A model generated the notes under the pieces. The model was not told the origin of the DNA, ran no database searches, and saw only the letters and a program-made list of their open reading frames with translations. Of a stretch of 64,000 nucleotides of DNA, positions 35,926-46,055 are shown in pieces. The DNA is from DASVNK01 sp036383895 (GTDB taxonomy: Bacteria > Verrucomicrobiota > Verrucomicrobiia > Limisphaerales > SXQI01). The stretch's first letter is position 1; the number at the start of each line of letters is the position of its first letter. The DNA is taken from contig DASVNK010000015.1 of the NCBI GenBank assembly GCA_036383895.1, positions 1 to 64,000 of the forward strand, read 5' to 3'. Both the position numbers and the translations under genes were made by a program.

Positions 35926-38900
35926 ATGCTAACGCGCCTCATCCAATTCTCTCTCGCGAACCGCGTCATCGTTCTCGCCACGGCTCTCCTCCTCATGGCG
36001 CTCGGCCTCTATACTGGCTCCCAACTCCCTGTCGAAGTTCTCCCCGACCTCACGAAACCGACCGTCATTATTCTCACCGAAGCTCCTGGCCTCGCTCCGG
36101 AAGAGGTGGAATCGAACGTCACGATGCCGATTGAAAGGGCGCTGATGGGAGTGCCAGCTCTCAGCCGGCTCCGTTCGAATTCAGACGTAAGTCTTTCACT
36201 CGTTTATGCGGAATTTTCCTGGGGCACTGATATTTACCGCGCGCGCCAGTTCGTTCAGGAACGCCTCCAGGGCGTTCGTGAGAATTTACCCGAAGGAGTA
36301 GAACCGTTCCTCACTCCGGTCGCCTCTTTGATGGGTGAGATCCTTCTCGTCGGCCTCCGCAGCACCAATCAAAACGTTGCTCCGCCCGACGTCCGCACGC
36401 TCGGCGATTGGGTCATTCGCCCGCGTCTCCAAAGCATTCCCGGCATCGCCGAAGTCCTCAACATGGGCGGTGGCATTAAGCAGATCCAGATCCAGCCGGA
36501 TCCCACCCGCATGCAGGCCTACGCCGTCACTTACGAGGAGTTGGAAGCCGGCGCCCGCTCTGCGGCCGGCAATTCCACCGGCGGGTTCATCGATTCAGGT
36601 TCAACTGAAATCATGGTTCGCAATCTCGCGATGACGGTTGATTTGAGCGACATCGCCCAGACCGTCATTAAAAAGGTGGATCATCATCCCGTCCGCATTT
36701 CCGATGTCGCCAACGTGGCCTGGGGGATCGAACCGATGCGCGGTGATGGCAGCGTGAATGGCACGCGCGGCGTCATCATGAGCATCACAAAAGCGCCGGG
36801 CTTCGACACGCGCCGCCTCACCGACGCGATCGAGGGAGCGCTCGCCGAACTCCGACCATCTCTTCCCGACGGCGTCGAAGCCGTTGTCCTTTTCCGCCAG
36901 GCCGATTTCATCGAGCACGCCATCGGCAACCTCAAGCACGCCATCCGCGACGGCGCCATTATGGTCACCATCGTTATCTTTCTTTTCCTCCTCAATTTAC
37001 GCACCACCGTCATCACCCTCACCGCGATGCCGCTCTCTTTCGCCATTACTCTTCTCACCTTCAAATGGCTCGGCGTCACCGTGAACTCCATGACTCTCGG
37101 CGGACTCGCCGTCGCCATCGGCATGGTGGTCGATGATGCCATCGTCGATGTCGAAAATGTTTTCCGCCGCCTCCGCGAAAACGCCGCCCGCCCGCAACCG
37201 CTGCCCCGCCTCGAAGTCATTGCCTCCGCATCCGGCGAAGTTCGCAACTCCATTCTCTACGCCACGATTCTCATCGTGCTCGTGTTCCTCCCGCTGCTCG
37301 GCCTCACCGGCCTCGAAGGCCGCCTCTTCGGCCCCATCGCCGTCGCCACCATCATCAGCATGATTGCCTCTTTTGTCGTCTCCCTCACCGCAATCCCGGT
37401 CCTCTGCTCTTTCCTCTTAAGGCCCAAAACTACTAACGCTGCCAGCGCCCACAAGGATGGCCCTCTCGTCCGCTTTCTAAAATACCTCCTCGAACACACT
37501 CTGCTCCGTTTTGCTCTTGGCCAACCACTCCTCTTGCTCGCTCTCGTTTCCATGCTCTTCATCGCTTCTCTCCTTCTCTACCCGCGCATGAGCAAAGATT
37601 TTCTCCCGCGCTTCACCGAAGAAAGCGTGCTCGTCGCCACCACCGCCGCTCCCGGCACTTCCCTCGATGAGATGAACAGAATTTCCGATGTTATCGAACA
37701 ACTCCTCCTGGCCATACCTGAAGTGAAAAACGCCAGCCGCCGCCTCGGTCGCGCTGAACGCGGTGACCACGTCGTCCCGGTTTCCACCGCCGAATTCGAT
37801 GTCAGTTTCCGCCCGCCCTCTACGCACTCCCGCCCGCGCGCTCTCGTCGTCGAAGAGATCCGAAAAAAAATCCGGTCCGTCCCAGGAACTTTTAGCGTCG
37901 TCATGGGACCTCTCGCCGATCGCATCGGCCACATGCTTAGCGGAGTTTCTGCACCGGTTGCCGTCAAAATCTTCGGCCCGGATCTTAACACTCTCCGCCA
38001 AATCGGCGTCGACGTTCAACGCCTCGCTCAATCCATCCCCGGCTTCGAAGACTGTAAGCTTGACCAACAATCCACCATTCCCCAACTCCGCATCGAACCT
38101 GATCGCGACCGCGCGGCCGCTTACGGCCTCACTCCTGGCGAACTCAACGAAACCCTCTCCACTCTCCTCGGCGGGCGCCATGTCGCCGAACTACGCCAGG
38201 CCCATCGCGCCATCGATCTCGTCATCCGCCTCCCACTCGATTGGCGCGAATCGCCGGACCGCATTGCCCAACTCCCGATCGACACACACGGCAACGATCG
38301 CCCTAACTTCGTCCCGCTTTCCTCTGTCGCGCATATCCGCGAAGCCACCGGACCCAACGTCATCTTTCGCGAGAATAGCCAACGCCGCTTTGTCCTCGCC
38401 ATCAAACCGACGGCGGAGAACGTCGGCGCGCTCGTCCAAAAACTCCAGGCCGATGTCGCCGCGCGAATCAATCTGCCCGAAGGCTACTTCATCTCCTACG
38501 AAGGCGAGTTCCAGGCACAACGCGAAGCCTCCCTCCGCATCGCTCTCCTCAGCATCTGCGTCCTCATCATCATCGCGCTGCTCCTCTACGGATACTTCCG
38601 CACTCCGTTCTTCGCCCTCCAGGTCCTCTGCGATATTCCACTCGCCTTGATCGGCGGACTCATCTTCACCTGGTTTAAACTCGGCAACATCAACATCGCC
38701 ACCCTCGTGGGCTTCATCGCGGTCGCCGGCGTCGCCGCCCGCAACAGCATCATGCTTATTTCTCACTACCTCCACCTCATGCGCCACGAAGGCGAAACCT
38801 TCAGCCGCCAAATGATTGTTCGCGGCACTAAAGAACGCCTCGTCCCCGTCCTCATGACCGCCCTCAGCGCCGGCATCGCACTCGTCCCATTCGTCCTCGC

Positions 38901-39069
38901 CGCCGATCAACCCGGCAAAGAAATCCTTCACCCCGTCGCGGTCGTCATCGTGGGCGGCCTCATCACCAGCACCCTCCTTGGGCTCGGCGTGACGCCGGCG
39001 GTTTTCTACACTTTCGCCCGCAAAGCCTCAGCCCGCGCTCTCGCAATTAGTGCTGCCGCGGCCGACTAA
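35926..39069 (+). CDS. Heavy-metal RND efflux pump (CzcA/CusA-like)
   Basis: 1047 residues with 12 expected membrane helices and two large periplasmic loops. The HME-type TM4 segment reads AIGMVVDDAIVDVEN (about 396-410), fitting the AxGxxxDxAxxxxEN pattern of CusA-type monovalent-metal pumps rather than the DFGxxxDGA of CzcA. The metal is not certain from sequence alone. Codon use is strongly C-ending. The frame is intact throughout. Confidence 0.88.
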   Translation: MLTRLIQFSLANRVIVLATALLLMALGLYTGSQLPVEVLPDLTKPTVIILTEAPGLAPEEVESNVTMPIERALMGVPALSRLRSNSDVSLSLVYAEFSWGTDIYRARQFVQERLQGVRENLPEGVEPFLTPVASLMGEILLVGLRSTNQNVAPPDVRTLGDWVIRPRLQSIPGIAEVLNMGGGIKQIQIQPDPTRMQAYAVTYEELEAGARSAAGNSTGGFIDSGSTEIMVRNLAMTVDLSDIAQTVIKKVDHHPVRISDVANVAWGIEPMRGDGSVNGTRGVIMSITKAPGFDTRRLTDAIEGALAELRPSLPDGVEAVVLFRQADFIEHAIGNLKHAIRDGAIMVTIVIFLFLLNLRTTVITLTAMPLSFAITLLTFKWLGVTVNSMTLGGLAVAIGMVVDDAIVDVENVFRRLRENAARPQPLPRLEVIASASGEVRNSILYATILIVLVFLPLLGLTGLEGRLFGPIAVATIISMIASFVVSLTAIPVLCSFLLRPKTTNAASAHKDGPLVRFLKYLLEHTLLRFALGQPLLLLALVSMLFIASLLLYPRMSKDFLPRFTEESVLVATTAAPGTSLDEMNRISDVIEQLLLAIPEVKNASRRLGRAERGDHVVPVSTAEFDVSFRPPSTHSRPRALVVEEIRKKIRSVPGTFSVVMGPLADRIGHMLSGVSAPVAVKIFGPDLNTLRQIGVDVQRLAQSIPGFEDCKLDQQSTIPQLRIEPDRDRAAAYGLTPGELNETLSTLLGGRHVAELRQAHRAIDLVIRLPLDWRESPDRIAQLPIDTHGNDRPNFVPLSSVAHIREATGPNVIFRENSQRRFVLAIKPTAENVGALVQKLQADVAARINLPEGYFISYEGEFQAQREASLRIALLSICVLIIIALLLYGYFRTPFFALQVLCDIPLALIGGLIFTWFKLGNINIATLVGFIAVAGVAARNSIMLISHYLHLMRHEGETFSRQMIVRGTKERLVPVLMTALSAGIALVPFVLAADQPGKEILHPVAVVIVGGLITSTLLGLGVTPAVFYTFARKASARALAISAAAAD

Positions 39070-39119
39070 GCAATTTGCCGCAGTTGCGGCGTGAAACGAA
39101 AAGAACGAAACTAAACCTT

Positions 39120-39599
39120 ATGCAGAAACTACTCGCAACGATCACCCTGGCCATGCTGAGCCTCACCACCTTCGCCCACAGCGATAAAGAACTCGGCCCA
39201 AACGGCGGACGCATCCTTGAATTCAGCACCGACCAATCCATGCATGGCGAAGTCACCCTTACCAACGGCACCTTCTTCGTCGCCCTCCTCGACAAAGACA
39301 TGAAGTCCGTTCCCATCACCGACCAATCCCTCACCGTCACCGGCGGCAGCCGCACCAGCCCGGAAAAACCGGCCGTCGAAAAACGAGGCAATCTCTTCGC
39401 CTTCCCCGCTCTCAAAGGCGACAGCTACCTTCTCGTCTTCCAATTCAAACCCAACCAAACCGCCAAACCCATCACCGCCCGTTTCGAATACGACAGCGCC
39501 ATCTGCGGAACCTGCAAAAAAGGCGAGTGGCTCTGCGATTGCCATCTAAAATCGAAAAAGCAGAATACCGGCACCGATAAACCCGGTGCTAAGCACTAG
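39120..39599 (+). CDS. Secreted protein of the efflux operon
   Basis: 159 residues. The signal peptide is MQKLLATITLAMLSLTTFA. The mature N-terminus HSDKELGPNGGRILEFS is His-containing. The C-terminus has a Cys cluster (CGTCKKGEWLCDCH), suggesting metal binding. It follows the pump gene by 50 bases. The first frame Met (39075) is disfavoured because the signal peptide begins later. No named family. Confidence 0.6.
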   Translation: MQKLLATITLAMLSLTTFAHSDKELGPNGGRILEFSTDQSMHGEVTLTNGTFFVALLDKDMKSVPITDQSLTVTGGSRTSPEKPAVEKRGNLFAFPALKGDSYLLVFQFKPNQTAKPITARFEYDSAICGTCKKGEWLCDCHLKSKKQNTGTDKPGAKH

Positions 39600-39798
39600 A
39601 GCTTTTATATAGGGACGCGGGCTCTGGTTCCTCCATCCCGTATTTCCCTCTCCGAACCTCGCCAAACCGCCACCGCTGAAACAAACAAGGCCGCACCCCT
39701 CCACGAATGCGGCCGCAAACGCGTTGAATACGCCTGCACCTGCGACGAATAGCTGACGCACGCGTGGGAGCGCGCGGTTTTGAATTTTCGAAGTGGGC

Positions 39799-39843
39799 GC
39801 TGCGGGTGCGCAGCTGATTAGGCGCCCGCAGCTGGTTTTTTTT
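39799..39843 (+). terminator. Rho-independent terminator of the first efflux operon
   Basis: GCTGCGGG (39799-39806) pairs with CCCGCAGC (39825-39832), followed by TGG and a run of eight T (39836-39843). It is about 200 bases after the last gene of the operon and 46 bases before the AraC regulator. Confidence 0.8.
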
Positions 39844-39889
39844 CGGCACTTTCGCGCCCGCGATAAATAGACGTATTCTCCGGAATTAA

Positions 39890-40795
39890 ATGAAAACGCC
39901 CGAGCGAAGCACCGCTGCTGCCTTCCCCAAGTATTTAATGGGGGAAGTTGTGTCTGACAGTGTTTCGCTTCAGTGGGAAGGACTGTATGCGCGTCGGTGG
40001 CGCTTGCCGCGAGTCGTTGACCGTCTCCTCATCCCGGCCACGCCAGAACCTCACATTTCCTGCAACTTCGGGGGGATTGCCGAATTTCAGGAGCGTGATG
40101 TTGGCGGGAAATGGACCACACGACAAATCAAAGCAGGCGAATTGTTTGTGACGCGTTCACGAACGCCCTACGAAGTCCGCTTCCAATCTCCACCGGGCCA
40201 GCAGCTAGATAATCTTTCGCTCCATATCGCTGTGGAACCATTCCTGGCTGCACTTGAGGCGCGTTATCGTGGCAAAGCAGACCGTGTCGAAGTGGTCGAT
40301 TTCTTTGGACGAGACGAAATCTTGCAGTCCATTTGTCTGGTTTGCGCTGAACTCCTAGCCGCAAAGGTTCGCGGGAAATCGGCGCGCGTCGCTGCCCTCA
40401 CTCAACTGATGGCCGCGCACATCGTTGAAAAGTATACGACCGCAGCCGGTGAGACTGCGGCCTTTAGTGGGGGACTCCCCATTGGGCAACTTCACAAAGT
40501 TGAAAATTACGTTGCCGAGCATCTTGCTGAGGATAGCTCTGTGGAGACACTCGCCGAACTCGTCGAATTGAGCCCTTCGCACTTTGCCCATGTGTTCAAG
40601 GAGACTACAGGCATGACTCCGCTTCAGTTCGTGACGCGAGGACGAATCACGCGTGCCCAACAGTTGATCCGCGAAACGAAGCGAAGCCTGATTGATGTCG
40701 GCCTTGAAGTGGGCTACAGCAGCCCGAGCCACTTTGCGCAGGTGTTCAGACGTGTGGTTGGGGTCACGCCGACCGAGTTCCGCAACTCCCTTTAA
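39890..40795 (+). CDS. AraC-family transcriptional regulator
   Basis: 301 residues. An N-terminal sensor part is followed by the C-terminal AraC double HTH (about 200-300; LAELVELSPSHFAHVFKETTGMTPLQFV and VGLEVGYSSPSHFAQVFRRVVGVTP). It heads the aldehyde-reductase cluster and is the likely regulator. This resembles YqhC-type control of aldehyde reductases, by analogy only. Ligand unknown. Confidence 0.85.
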   Translation: MKTPERSTAAAFPKYLMGEVVSDSVSLQWEGLYARRWRLPRVVDRLLIPATPEPHISCNFGGIAEFQERDVGGKWTTRQIKAGELFVTRSRTPYEVRFQSPPGQQLDNLSLHIAVEPFLAALEARYRGKADRVEVVDFFGRDEILQSICLVCAELLAAKVRGKSARVAALTQLMAAHIVEKYTTAAGETAAFSGGLPIGQLHKVENYVAEHLAEDSSVETLAELVELSPSHFAHVFKETTGMTPLQFVTRGRITRAQQLIRETKRSLIDVGLEVGYSSPSHFAQVFRRVVGVTPTEFRNSL

Positions 40796-40819
40796 TTCGT
40801 CGCAGCATTCCGACAGCCC

Positions 40820-40838
40820 TCGCAGGATCGCGAGAGAA
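40820..40838 (+). repeat. Leader repeat copy 1 (19-bp core)
   Basis: TCGCAGGATCGCGAGAGAA occurs identically here and at 41363 and 43983. This copy lies 32 bases before the 102-residue gene. Similarity extends upstream (CGACAGCC) and downstream (GAGGCA) of the core. It may be a regulatory RNA element or an operator of the AraC protein. Confidence 0.7.
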
Positions 40839-40869
40839 GGACTCAAGCACGTGAGGCAGTTTCACCCAT

Positions 40870-41178
40870 ATGAAACTGAACGTGATTCCAACGAAGTTCC
40901 GAACAACATCAGAGGCCGGCAAGCACGCGACAGAGTCGTGGGCGCAATTGAACGAACTCAAAAGCAATATTGCACGGCAACTTACGTTTCGTTACGGCAA
41001 CGACCTAAATGAGGACTCGGTACGATTTGCCGTCAACGAAGCTGACGCGTTTGCAGCCACTCTGCCCTACCCGCTCCTCCTGTTCCCAACGCTCGCCGAG
41101 GAAAAAGTGCTCAAAGCCTCCCAGTGGGCGGAGAAACAAAGGCAAATCTCCATTTTTGGTTGGCGTGAAGCGGCGTAG
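40870..41178 (+). CDS. Small conserved-looking hypothetical protein
   Basis: 102 residues, soluble, with two helical stretches and a C-terminal FPTLAEEKVLKASQWAEKQRQISIFGW segment (shown here in full only as description of its aromatic tail). It sits between the AraC regulator and the reductase genes and carries its own leader repeat. No family is recognised. Confidence 0.6.
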   Translation: MKLNVIPTKFRTTSEAGKHATESWAQLNELKSNIARQLTFRYGNDLNEDSVRFAVNEADAFAATLPYPLLLFPTLAEEKVLKASQWAEKQRQISIFGWREAA

Positions 41179-41362
41179 GTCGATCCGGCGGCAACCCGTT
41201 TCAAGGTGATTCACGATTAGCGAAACAGCACATGACAACTAGCCAAGTAGAGTCCCGGGTTGAGGGAAACCTTTCCTCATGGGAAAGTTTAGAGGGGGAG
41301 ATGGAAGACAAACGAGCATTTCACGAAGGTGAACCGACATTTCCGCAGGATTGCGACAGGCG

Positions 41363-41381
41363 TCGCAGGATCGCGAGAGAA
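41363..41381 (+). repeat. Leader repeat copy 2 (19-bp core)
   Basis: Identical 19-bp core to copies 1 and 3, with flanking similarity to copy 3 from GACATTTCCGCAGGATTG (about 41337) to AAGGCA (about 41398). It lies 45 bases before the chosen start of the first aldo/keto reductase. Confidence 0.75.
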
Positions 41382-41426
41382 CGCTTCTCGAACTTAAGGC
41401 AGGTTGAACGGACGAAAGGGAACTTT

Positions 41427-42614
41427 ATGATGAAACGATATAACGAATCGACAGGACGGTTTAGCCAGGAACAAAACAGCCGTCAGAGAACCATTCAAAA
41501 GAGCGCCAGCGTTAGTTCGAGCAGACGCGACTTCCTCAAACTCGCGGGGACTGCCGCAGTGGTCTCGTGGGCAATCCCAGTCGTTGCGCAATCGGGGGGC
41601 CTCGATCCCAATAGCAAATTGAAGACCCGCAAACTGGGCGGTCTTGAGGTGTCAGAGCTCGGCTTCGGCTGTATGGGGCTCAGTGGTGGCCACTATGGAC
41701 CAGGTGTTAACCGAGCTGAAGGAATTCGTGTCATTCGCGACGCTTACGAGCGCGGCGTCACCTTCTTTGACACGGCTGAAGTATACGGCCCTTACGTCAA
41801 CGAGGAGCTTGTCGGCGAAGCCCTGGCTTCCGTCCGTGACAAAGTCAAAATCGCCACGAAGTTTGGCTTTAAGATCGATGGCACGAATGGATTGGATAGC
41901 CGCCCCGAGCGCATTCGGCGCGTCGTCGATGAATCACTGAAGCGGCTCAAAACTGACCGCATCGATCTTTACTATCAACATCGCGTTGATTTGACGGTGC
42001 CGATCGAAGACGTGGCCGGCACGATCAAGGATTTAATTAAAGCCGGGAAGGTTCTACACTTCGGACTGTCGGAGCCCAGCGCGAGGACGATTCGGCGCGC
42101 GCAAGCTATTCAGCCGGTCGCTGCGATTCAAACCGAATACTCGCTTATCGAACGGAGCGTGGAGAAAAATGGCGTGCTCGAAGCCTGTGAGGAGCTTGGC
42201 ATCGGCTTCGTTCCGTGGGGACCGCTGGGGCAAGGCTTCCTTCCTGGTAAAATGGAGGAGAACGCGCAGTCGAAGTTGGACCCCAAGAACGATCTGCGAG
42301 CGACGTTTCCGCGATTTTCCGCCATGGTCATGAAGAACAACCAGCCGATTCTCGAACTCCTGACGAAGTTTGGGGCGAAGAAGGGAGGCGCAACCCCGGC
42401 CCAGGTCGCGCTGGCTTGGTTGATGGCGCGAAAGCCGTGGATTGTTTCGATTCCCGGCACAACCAAGATGGATCACCTGCGCGAGAACATGGGCGCGGTA
42501 AGCCTCCAGCTCACGGCAGCGGACCTTCGCGAAATCGAGACTGCTTACTCCCGTATTGAAATCTATGGCGGCCGAATGGATGCGAAGCAGATGGCGCAAA
42601 TTGGCCAGGACTGA
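41427..42614 (+). CDS. Tat-exported aldo/keto reductase
   Basis: 395 residues from ATG 41427. A twin-arginine signal (SSRRDFLKLAGTAAVVSW) precedes an AKR barrel. The tetrad is visible: Asp in FFDTAEVYG, Tyr in the same segment, Lys in KIATKFGF and His in YYQHRVD. It should reduce aldehydes or ketones with NADPH. The reading frame continues upstream to 41232, but that part consists of leader-repeat sequence, so the later Met is chosen. First of the reductase genes. Confidence 0.85.
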   Translation: MMKRYNESTGRFSQEQNSRQRTIQKSASVSSSRRDFLKLAGTAAVVSWAIPVVAQSGGLDPNSKLKTRKLGGLEVSELGFGCMGLSGGHYGPGVNRAEGIRVIRDAYERGVTFFDTAEVYGPYVNEELVGEALASVRDKVKIATKFGFKIDGTNGLDSRPERIRRVVDESLKRLKTDRIDLYYQHRVDLTVPIEDVAGTIKDLIKAGKVLHFGLSEPSARTIRRAQAIQPVAAIQTEYSLIERSVEKNGVLEACEELGIGFVPWGPLGQGFLPGKMEENAQSKLDPKNDLRATFPRFSAMVMKNNQPILELLTKFGAKKGGATPAQVALAWLMARKPWIVSIPGTTKMDHLRENMGAVSLQLTAADLREIETAYSRIEIYGGRMDAKQMAQIGQD

Positions 42615-42821
42615 CATCGCATTGATGAAACCAAAGCTGAAATCACATCATGACTAAAAACCATTCCTCAACGTGTCCGTCACGGGTGAGTTGAAGTGAC
42701 GAAGCGCGGAAACTTGAAAAAACAAAGACTATTTTCCGTAGGATCCCGGGAGAAGGAGTCTAAGGAAAAGCACTTTCCATCAACGATAGCCTGTTCGCAT
42801 TAGATCCAAACGAATCCAAAT

Positions 42822-43945
42822 ATGAAAAGACGAGAGTTTTTGAAATCAACTGTTCTGATTGGCTCCGGCCTTGGGGCAACGGCCAAAGTGGTGCTGGCCG
42901 CTGACTCCAACGCGCGCGTGCCGGGAGCGGCTGGGGACAACCAATCGGCAATTTTGACAAAACGACGCACCTTTGGAAGCGGTCGTGCCGCTCTCACCGT
43001 CTCCGCGCTTTCTCTCGGCTGCATGGGCATGCAAACCGGGCGCGGGCGACGCCTGATGAGAAGTCGATGGAAAAACTTATCCGGCAGGCTTTCGAGCGCG
43101 GGTGCGATTTCTTCGACACAGCCGAGGGTTACGCTTCTGGTCGAAACGAGGAACTACTCGGGCGCGCAGTCGCGTCGATTAGGGACAAAGTCATCATTGG
43201 CACCAAATTCACTGTCGATCTTACCAAGAATCCGCCCGTTAACGACAACCGCCCTGAACGGATCAAAGCAGCTTGTGAGGCATCCCTTCGGCGTTTAAAG
43301 ACGGATAGAATCGATCTTTACCATCAGCACCGCATCGACCGCAGCGTTCCGATTGAAGATGTCGCCGGAGCTGTTTCGGAACTGATCAAAGAGGGCAAAG
43401 TCCGGTATTTCGCCTTGAGCGAGGTTGGTCGGGATACGATTCGGCGGGCTCACAAAGTCTGTCCGGTCACCACGGTTCAGAGCGAATACCATTTGATGTT
43501 CCGCAAGGCAGAGTCCGAAGTGTTCGACACGCTGCGGGAACTCGGAATCGGCTTCACCGCCTACAGCCCCATCAACCGCGGCTTTCTTGGTGGGGGCTTG
43601 ACCGAATATGCGGATATGAACACCAACGACATCCGGGGATCCTGGCCGCCCTTCCAGCCTGAGGCGTTGAGGACCAACTCCCGAATTCTGCAAGTTCTGC
43701 TGGAATTTGGAAAAACGCGCGGCATGACCTCCGCACAAATCGCCATGGCGTGGATGATGTCCAAGCACCCATTCGTCGTCCCTCTCTTTGGCACGACTAA
43801 GCTGTCGCATTTAGAGGAAGACCTGCGAACCGCTGACTTCTCGCTTACTCCAGATGAGATCACCGAGCTGGAGGCGAAGCTTTCGAAATTCCCGCCTGTG
43901 GGAACTCGTTACGATGCGGAACAACAGGCAAAAGTCGAATACTGA
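42822..43945 (+). pseudogene. Tat-type aldo/keto reductase, frameshifted
   Basis: The N-terminal frame begins MKRREFLKSTVLIGSG (Tat signal) and reads through GCMGMQTGRG. The remaining AKR sequence continues in another frame from about 43050 (MEKLIRQAFERGCDFFDTAEGY, KFTVDL, YHQHRID). A single-base deletion near 43038-43048 joins the two. The rest (about 290 residues) has no further break. It is either a decaying paralogue of the upstream reductase or a sequencing error. Confidence 0.8.
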
Positions 43946-43982
43946 AGAACGAACCGACATTTCCGCAGGATTGCAACAGCCG

Positions 43983-44001
43983 TCGCAGGATCGCGAGAGA
44001 A
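43983..44001 (+). repeat. Leader repeat copy 3 (19-bp core)
   Basis: Identical 19-bp core to copies 1 and 2. It is preceded by GACATTTCCGCAGGATTG (about 43958) and followed by GAGGCACAGTGAA, 44 bases before the alcohol dehydrogenase start. A GAGAAGCTTCTC palindrome overlaps its 3' end. Confidence 0.75.
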
Positions 44002-44045
44002 GCTTCTCCAATTTGAGGCACAGTGAATCCATGGAACACGAACTT

Positions 44046-45240
44046 ATGAAACCAGAACATAGCGAATCGAGAAGACAGTTTATCCAGAAATCGGCCCTCT
44101 TCGGAACAGGCATCCTCCTCGCCGGTCCCGGAACTCAGAGCCTCCTCGCCCAAGCCAAACAAACGCCTGATTCGATGAAGAGAGTCGCATCAAACGGTTA
44201 TGCCGCGAGGGACGCTTCAGGGAAGTTGAGCCCGTGGTCATTCGAACGTCGGCCCGTTGGTGATGACGACGTTCTCATCGAAATAAAGTTTTCCGGCATT
44301 TGCCATTCGGACATTCACCAACTTCGCGGTGAGTGGGCGCCTCAAAAGTATCCGCAAGTGCCGGGGCACGAGATTGCTGGAGTGGTCGCGGCCGTCGGCA
44401 AGAACGTGACCCGATTCAAGGCCGGTGATCACGCCGGGGTCGGCTGCATGGTGGACAGTTGCGGGACATGCGATACCTGCAATCAGGGAGAAGAACAGCA
44501 TTGCGACAATGGCGGTACGCTCTTCACCTATGGTTTTCCAGATAAAACGTCGCCAACAGGCATCACACAAGGCGGATACGCCAACAATCTTGTTGTGAAA
44601 GAGCGTTTCGTTGTGCCGATTCCAACAAGCATCCGCTTGCAGGACGCTGCGCCGTTGTTGTGTGCAGGCATCACGACTTACCTCGCCGCTCATGAAGGCA
44701 TCCATCAAAAAGGGCGATAAAGTCGGCGTCGCTGGTATCGGCGGCTTGGGGCATCTTGCGATCAAATTGGCGGCGTCGAAAGGCGCGGAAGTTTATGCCT
44801 TCACCACTTCCGCAAACAAAGTGGAAGACATTCGCCGCTTCGGAGCAAAGGAAGTTATCGTGGTGAACTCAGTCCAGGCGCTAAAGCCCTACAACAAGTC
44901 GCTCGACTACATGATCTCCACGATCCCGGTGAACTACGACGTGGCTGCGTATGCGTCGCTGGTAAAGCCGTACGGCAACTACACCCAGGTGGGCATGCCG
45001 GCTAAGGGCGAAGTCACGATCAACAACTTCATGATGAACCGGAATCGCGTGCGATACAGCACATCGCTGATTGGCGGAATTCCGCAGACGCAGGAAGTCA
45101 TCGAATACTGCGCCAAAAACAAAATCGTCCCGGAAGTCCAATTGATTAAGGCCACCGAGGTCAACGACACTTGGAACAAGGTCATCAACAAGGAAGCTCG
45201 TTACCGATACGTCATCGACGCGGCTTCGTTCAACGCGTGA
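44046..45240 (+). pseudogene. Tat-type zinc alcohol dehydrogenase, frameshifted
   Basis: The N-terminal frame carries a Tat-like leader (SRRQFIQKSALFGTG) and the catalytic domain: CHSDIHQL, GHEIAGVV and the four-Cys zinc site CGTCDTCNQGEEQHC. It then stops after HQKGR. The Rossmann domain continues in the next frame (KKGDKVGVAGIGGLGHLAIKLA to the end at 45240). Alignment requires one inserted base near 44681 (a CC in ACTTACCTCGCC). The enzyme would be a CAD/YahK-like NADP aldehyde reductase if intact. It may be decayed or an error. Confidence 0.8.
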
Positions 45241-45265
45241 GGACGACCATCGGAAAGGAATGATT

Positions 45266-46033
45266 ATGAACAATCCGTTGGACTTCACCGGAAAAGTTGC
45301 GCTCGTCACTGGGGCCGCCGCTGGGATGGGCCTCGCCACGGCGCGAGCATTTGCAGAAGCAGGTGCGGCCGTCGTGCTAGCCGACTTCAACGAAAACGGA
45401 GTGAAGGCTGAAGCACAGAGGTTGGTGGCAGACGGTTACAAGGCGCTCGGGATTCGTTGCGATGTCAGCGGCGACGCGCAAGTGGCGTCAATGGTGGATC
45501 GCGCCGTGAGCGAGTTTGGACGGCTCGACGCGGCGTTCAACAACGCCGGAGTCATGGCAAAGGTTGTTTCGACTGCCGACAGCACCAGAGAGGAGTGGGA
45601 TCGCGTTATCGGAATTAATCTGCGCGGGGTCTGGAGCTGCATGAAGCACGAGCTGCGACAGATGGAACGTCAAGGGAGCGGTGCGATTGTCAACAATGCG
45701 TCGGTTGGCGCGCTAACAGGCAATCCTGGAATTGGTTCTTACATTGCTTCAAAACACGGCGTGATCGGCCTGACGCGGACGGCTGCGCTCGAATACGTGA
45801 AAAAAGGCATCCGTGTAAATGCGGTGAACCCTGGCCTGATTGATACCCAAATCGGCCACGATGTCTTCAAAGGCAACGAGCAAGTTTATGCCAAGGCTGC
45901 GGCAGGCGTGCCCATGGGTCGTGCGGGAAAACCCGATGAAATTGCTTCAGTCGTATTGTGGTTATGCAGTCCGGCCGCGAGTTACGTCGTTGGTCACGGA
46001 CTAACAGTGGATGGCGGGATGACGGTTGGATAA
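45266..46033 (+). CDS. SDR-family oxidoreductase
   Basis: 255 residues of the classical short-chain dehydrogenase family. The NAD(P) motif is TGAAAGMGLA; NNAG appears later; the catalytic Ser and YIASK (Tyr-X3-Lys) follow, then PGLI. An AGGA ribosome site at 45256-45259 suits the ATG at 45266 rather than 45260. Substrate unknown. Part of the aldehyde-reductase cluster. Confidence 0.85.
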   Translation: MNNPLDFTGKVALVTGAAAGMGLATARAFAEAGAAVVLADFNENGVKAEAQRLVADGYKALGIRCDVSGDAQVASMVDRAVSEFGRLDAAFNNAGVMAKVVSTADSTREEWDRVIGINLRGVWSCMKHELRQMERQGSGAIVNNASVGALTGNPGIGSYIASKHGVIGLTRTAALEYVKKGIRVNAVNPGLIDTQIGHDVFKGNEQVYAKAAAGVPMGRAGKPDEIASVVLWLCSPAASYVVGHGLTVDGGMTVG

Positions 46034-46055
46034 TGTCTTTTTCTACATTCTCAAT

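Noticed and set aside
41232..41426. N-terminal extension of the first aldo/keto reductase
   Set aside because: The added 65 residues are encoded by leader-repeat sequence, and the Tat signal starts only after the later Met.
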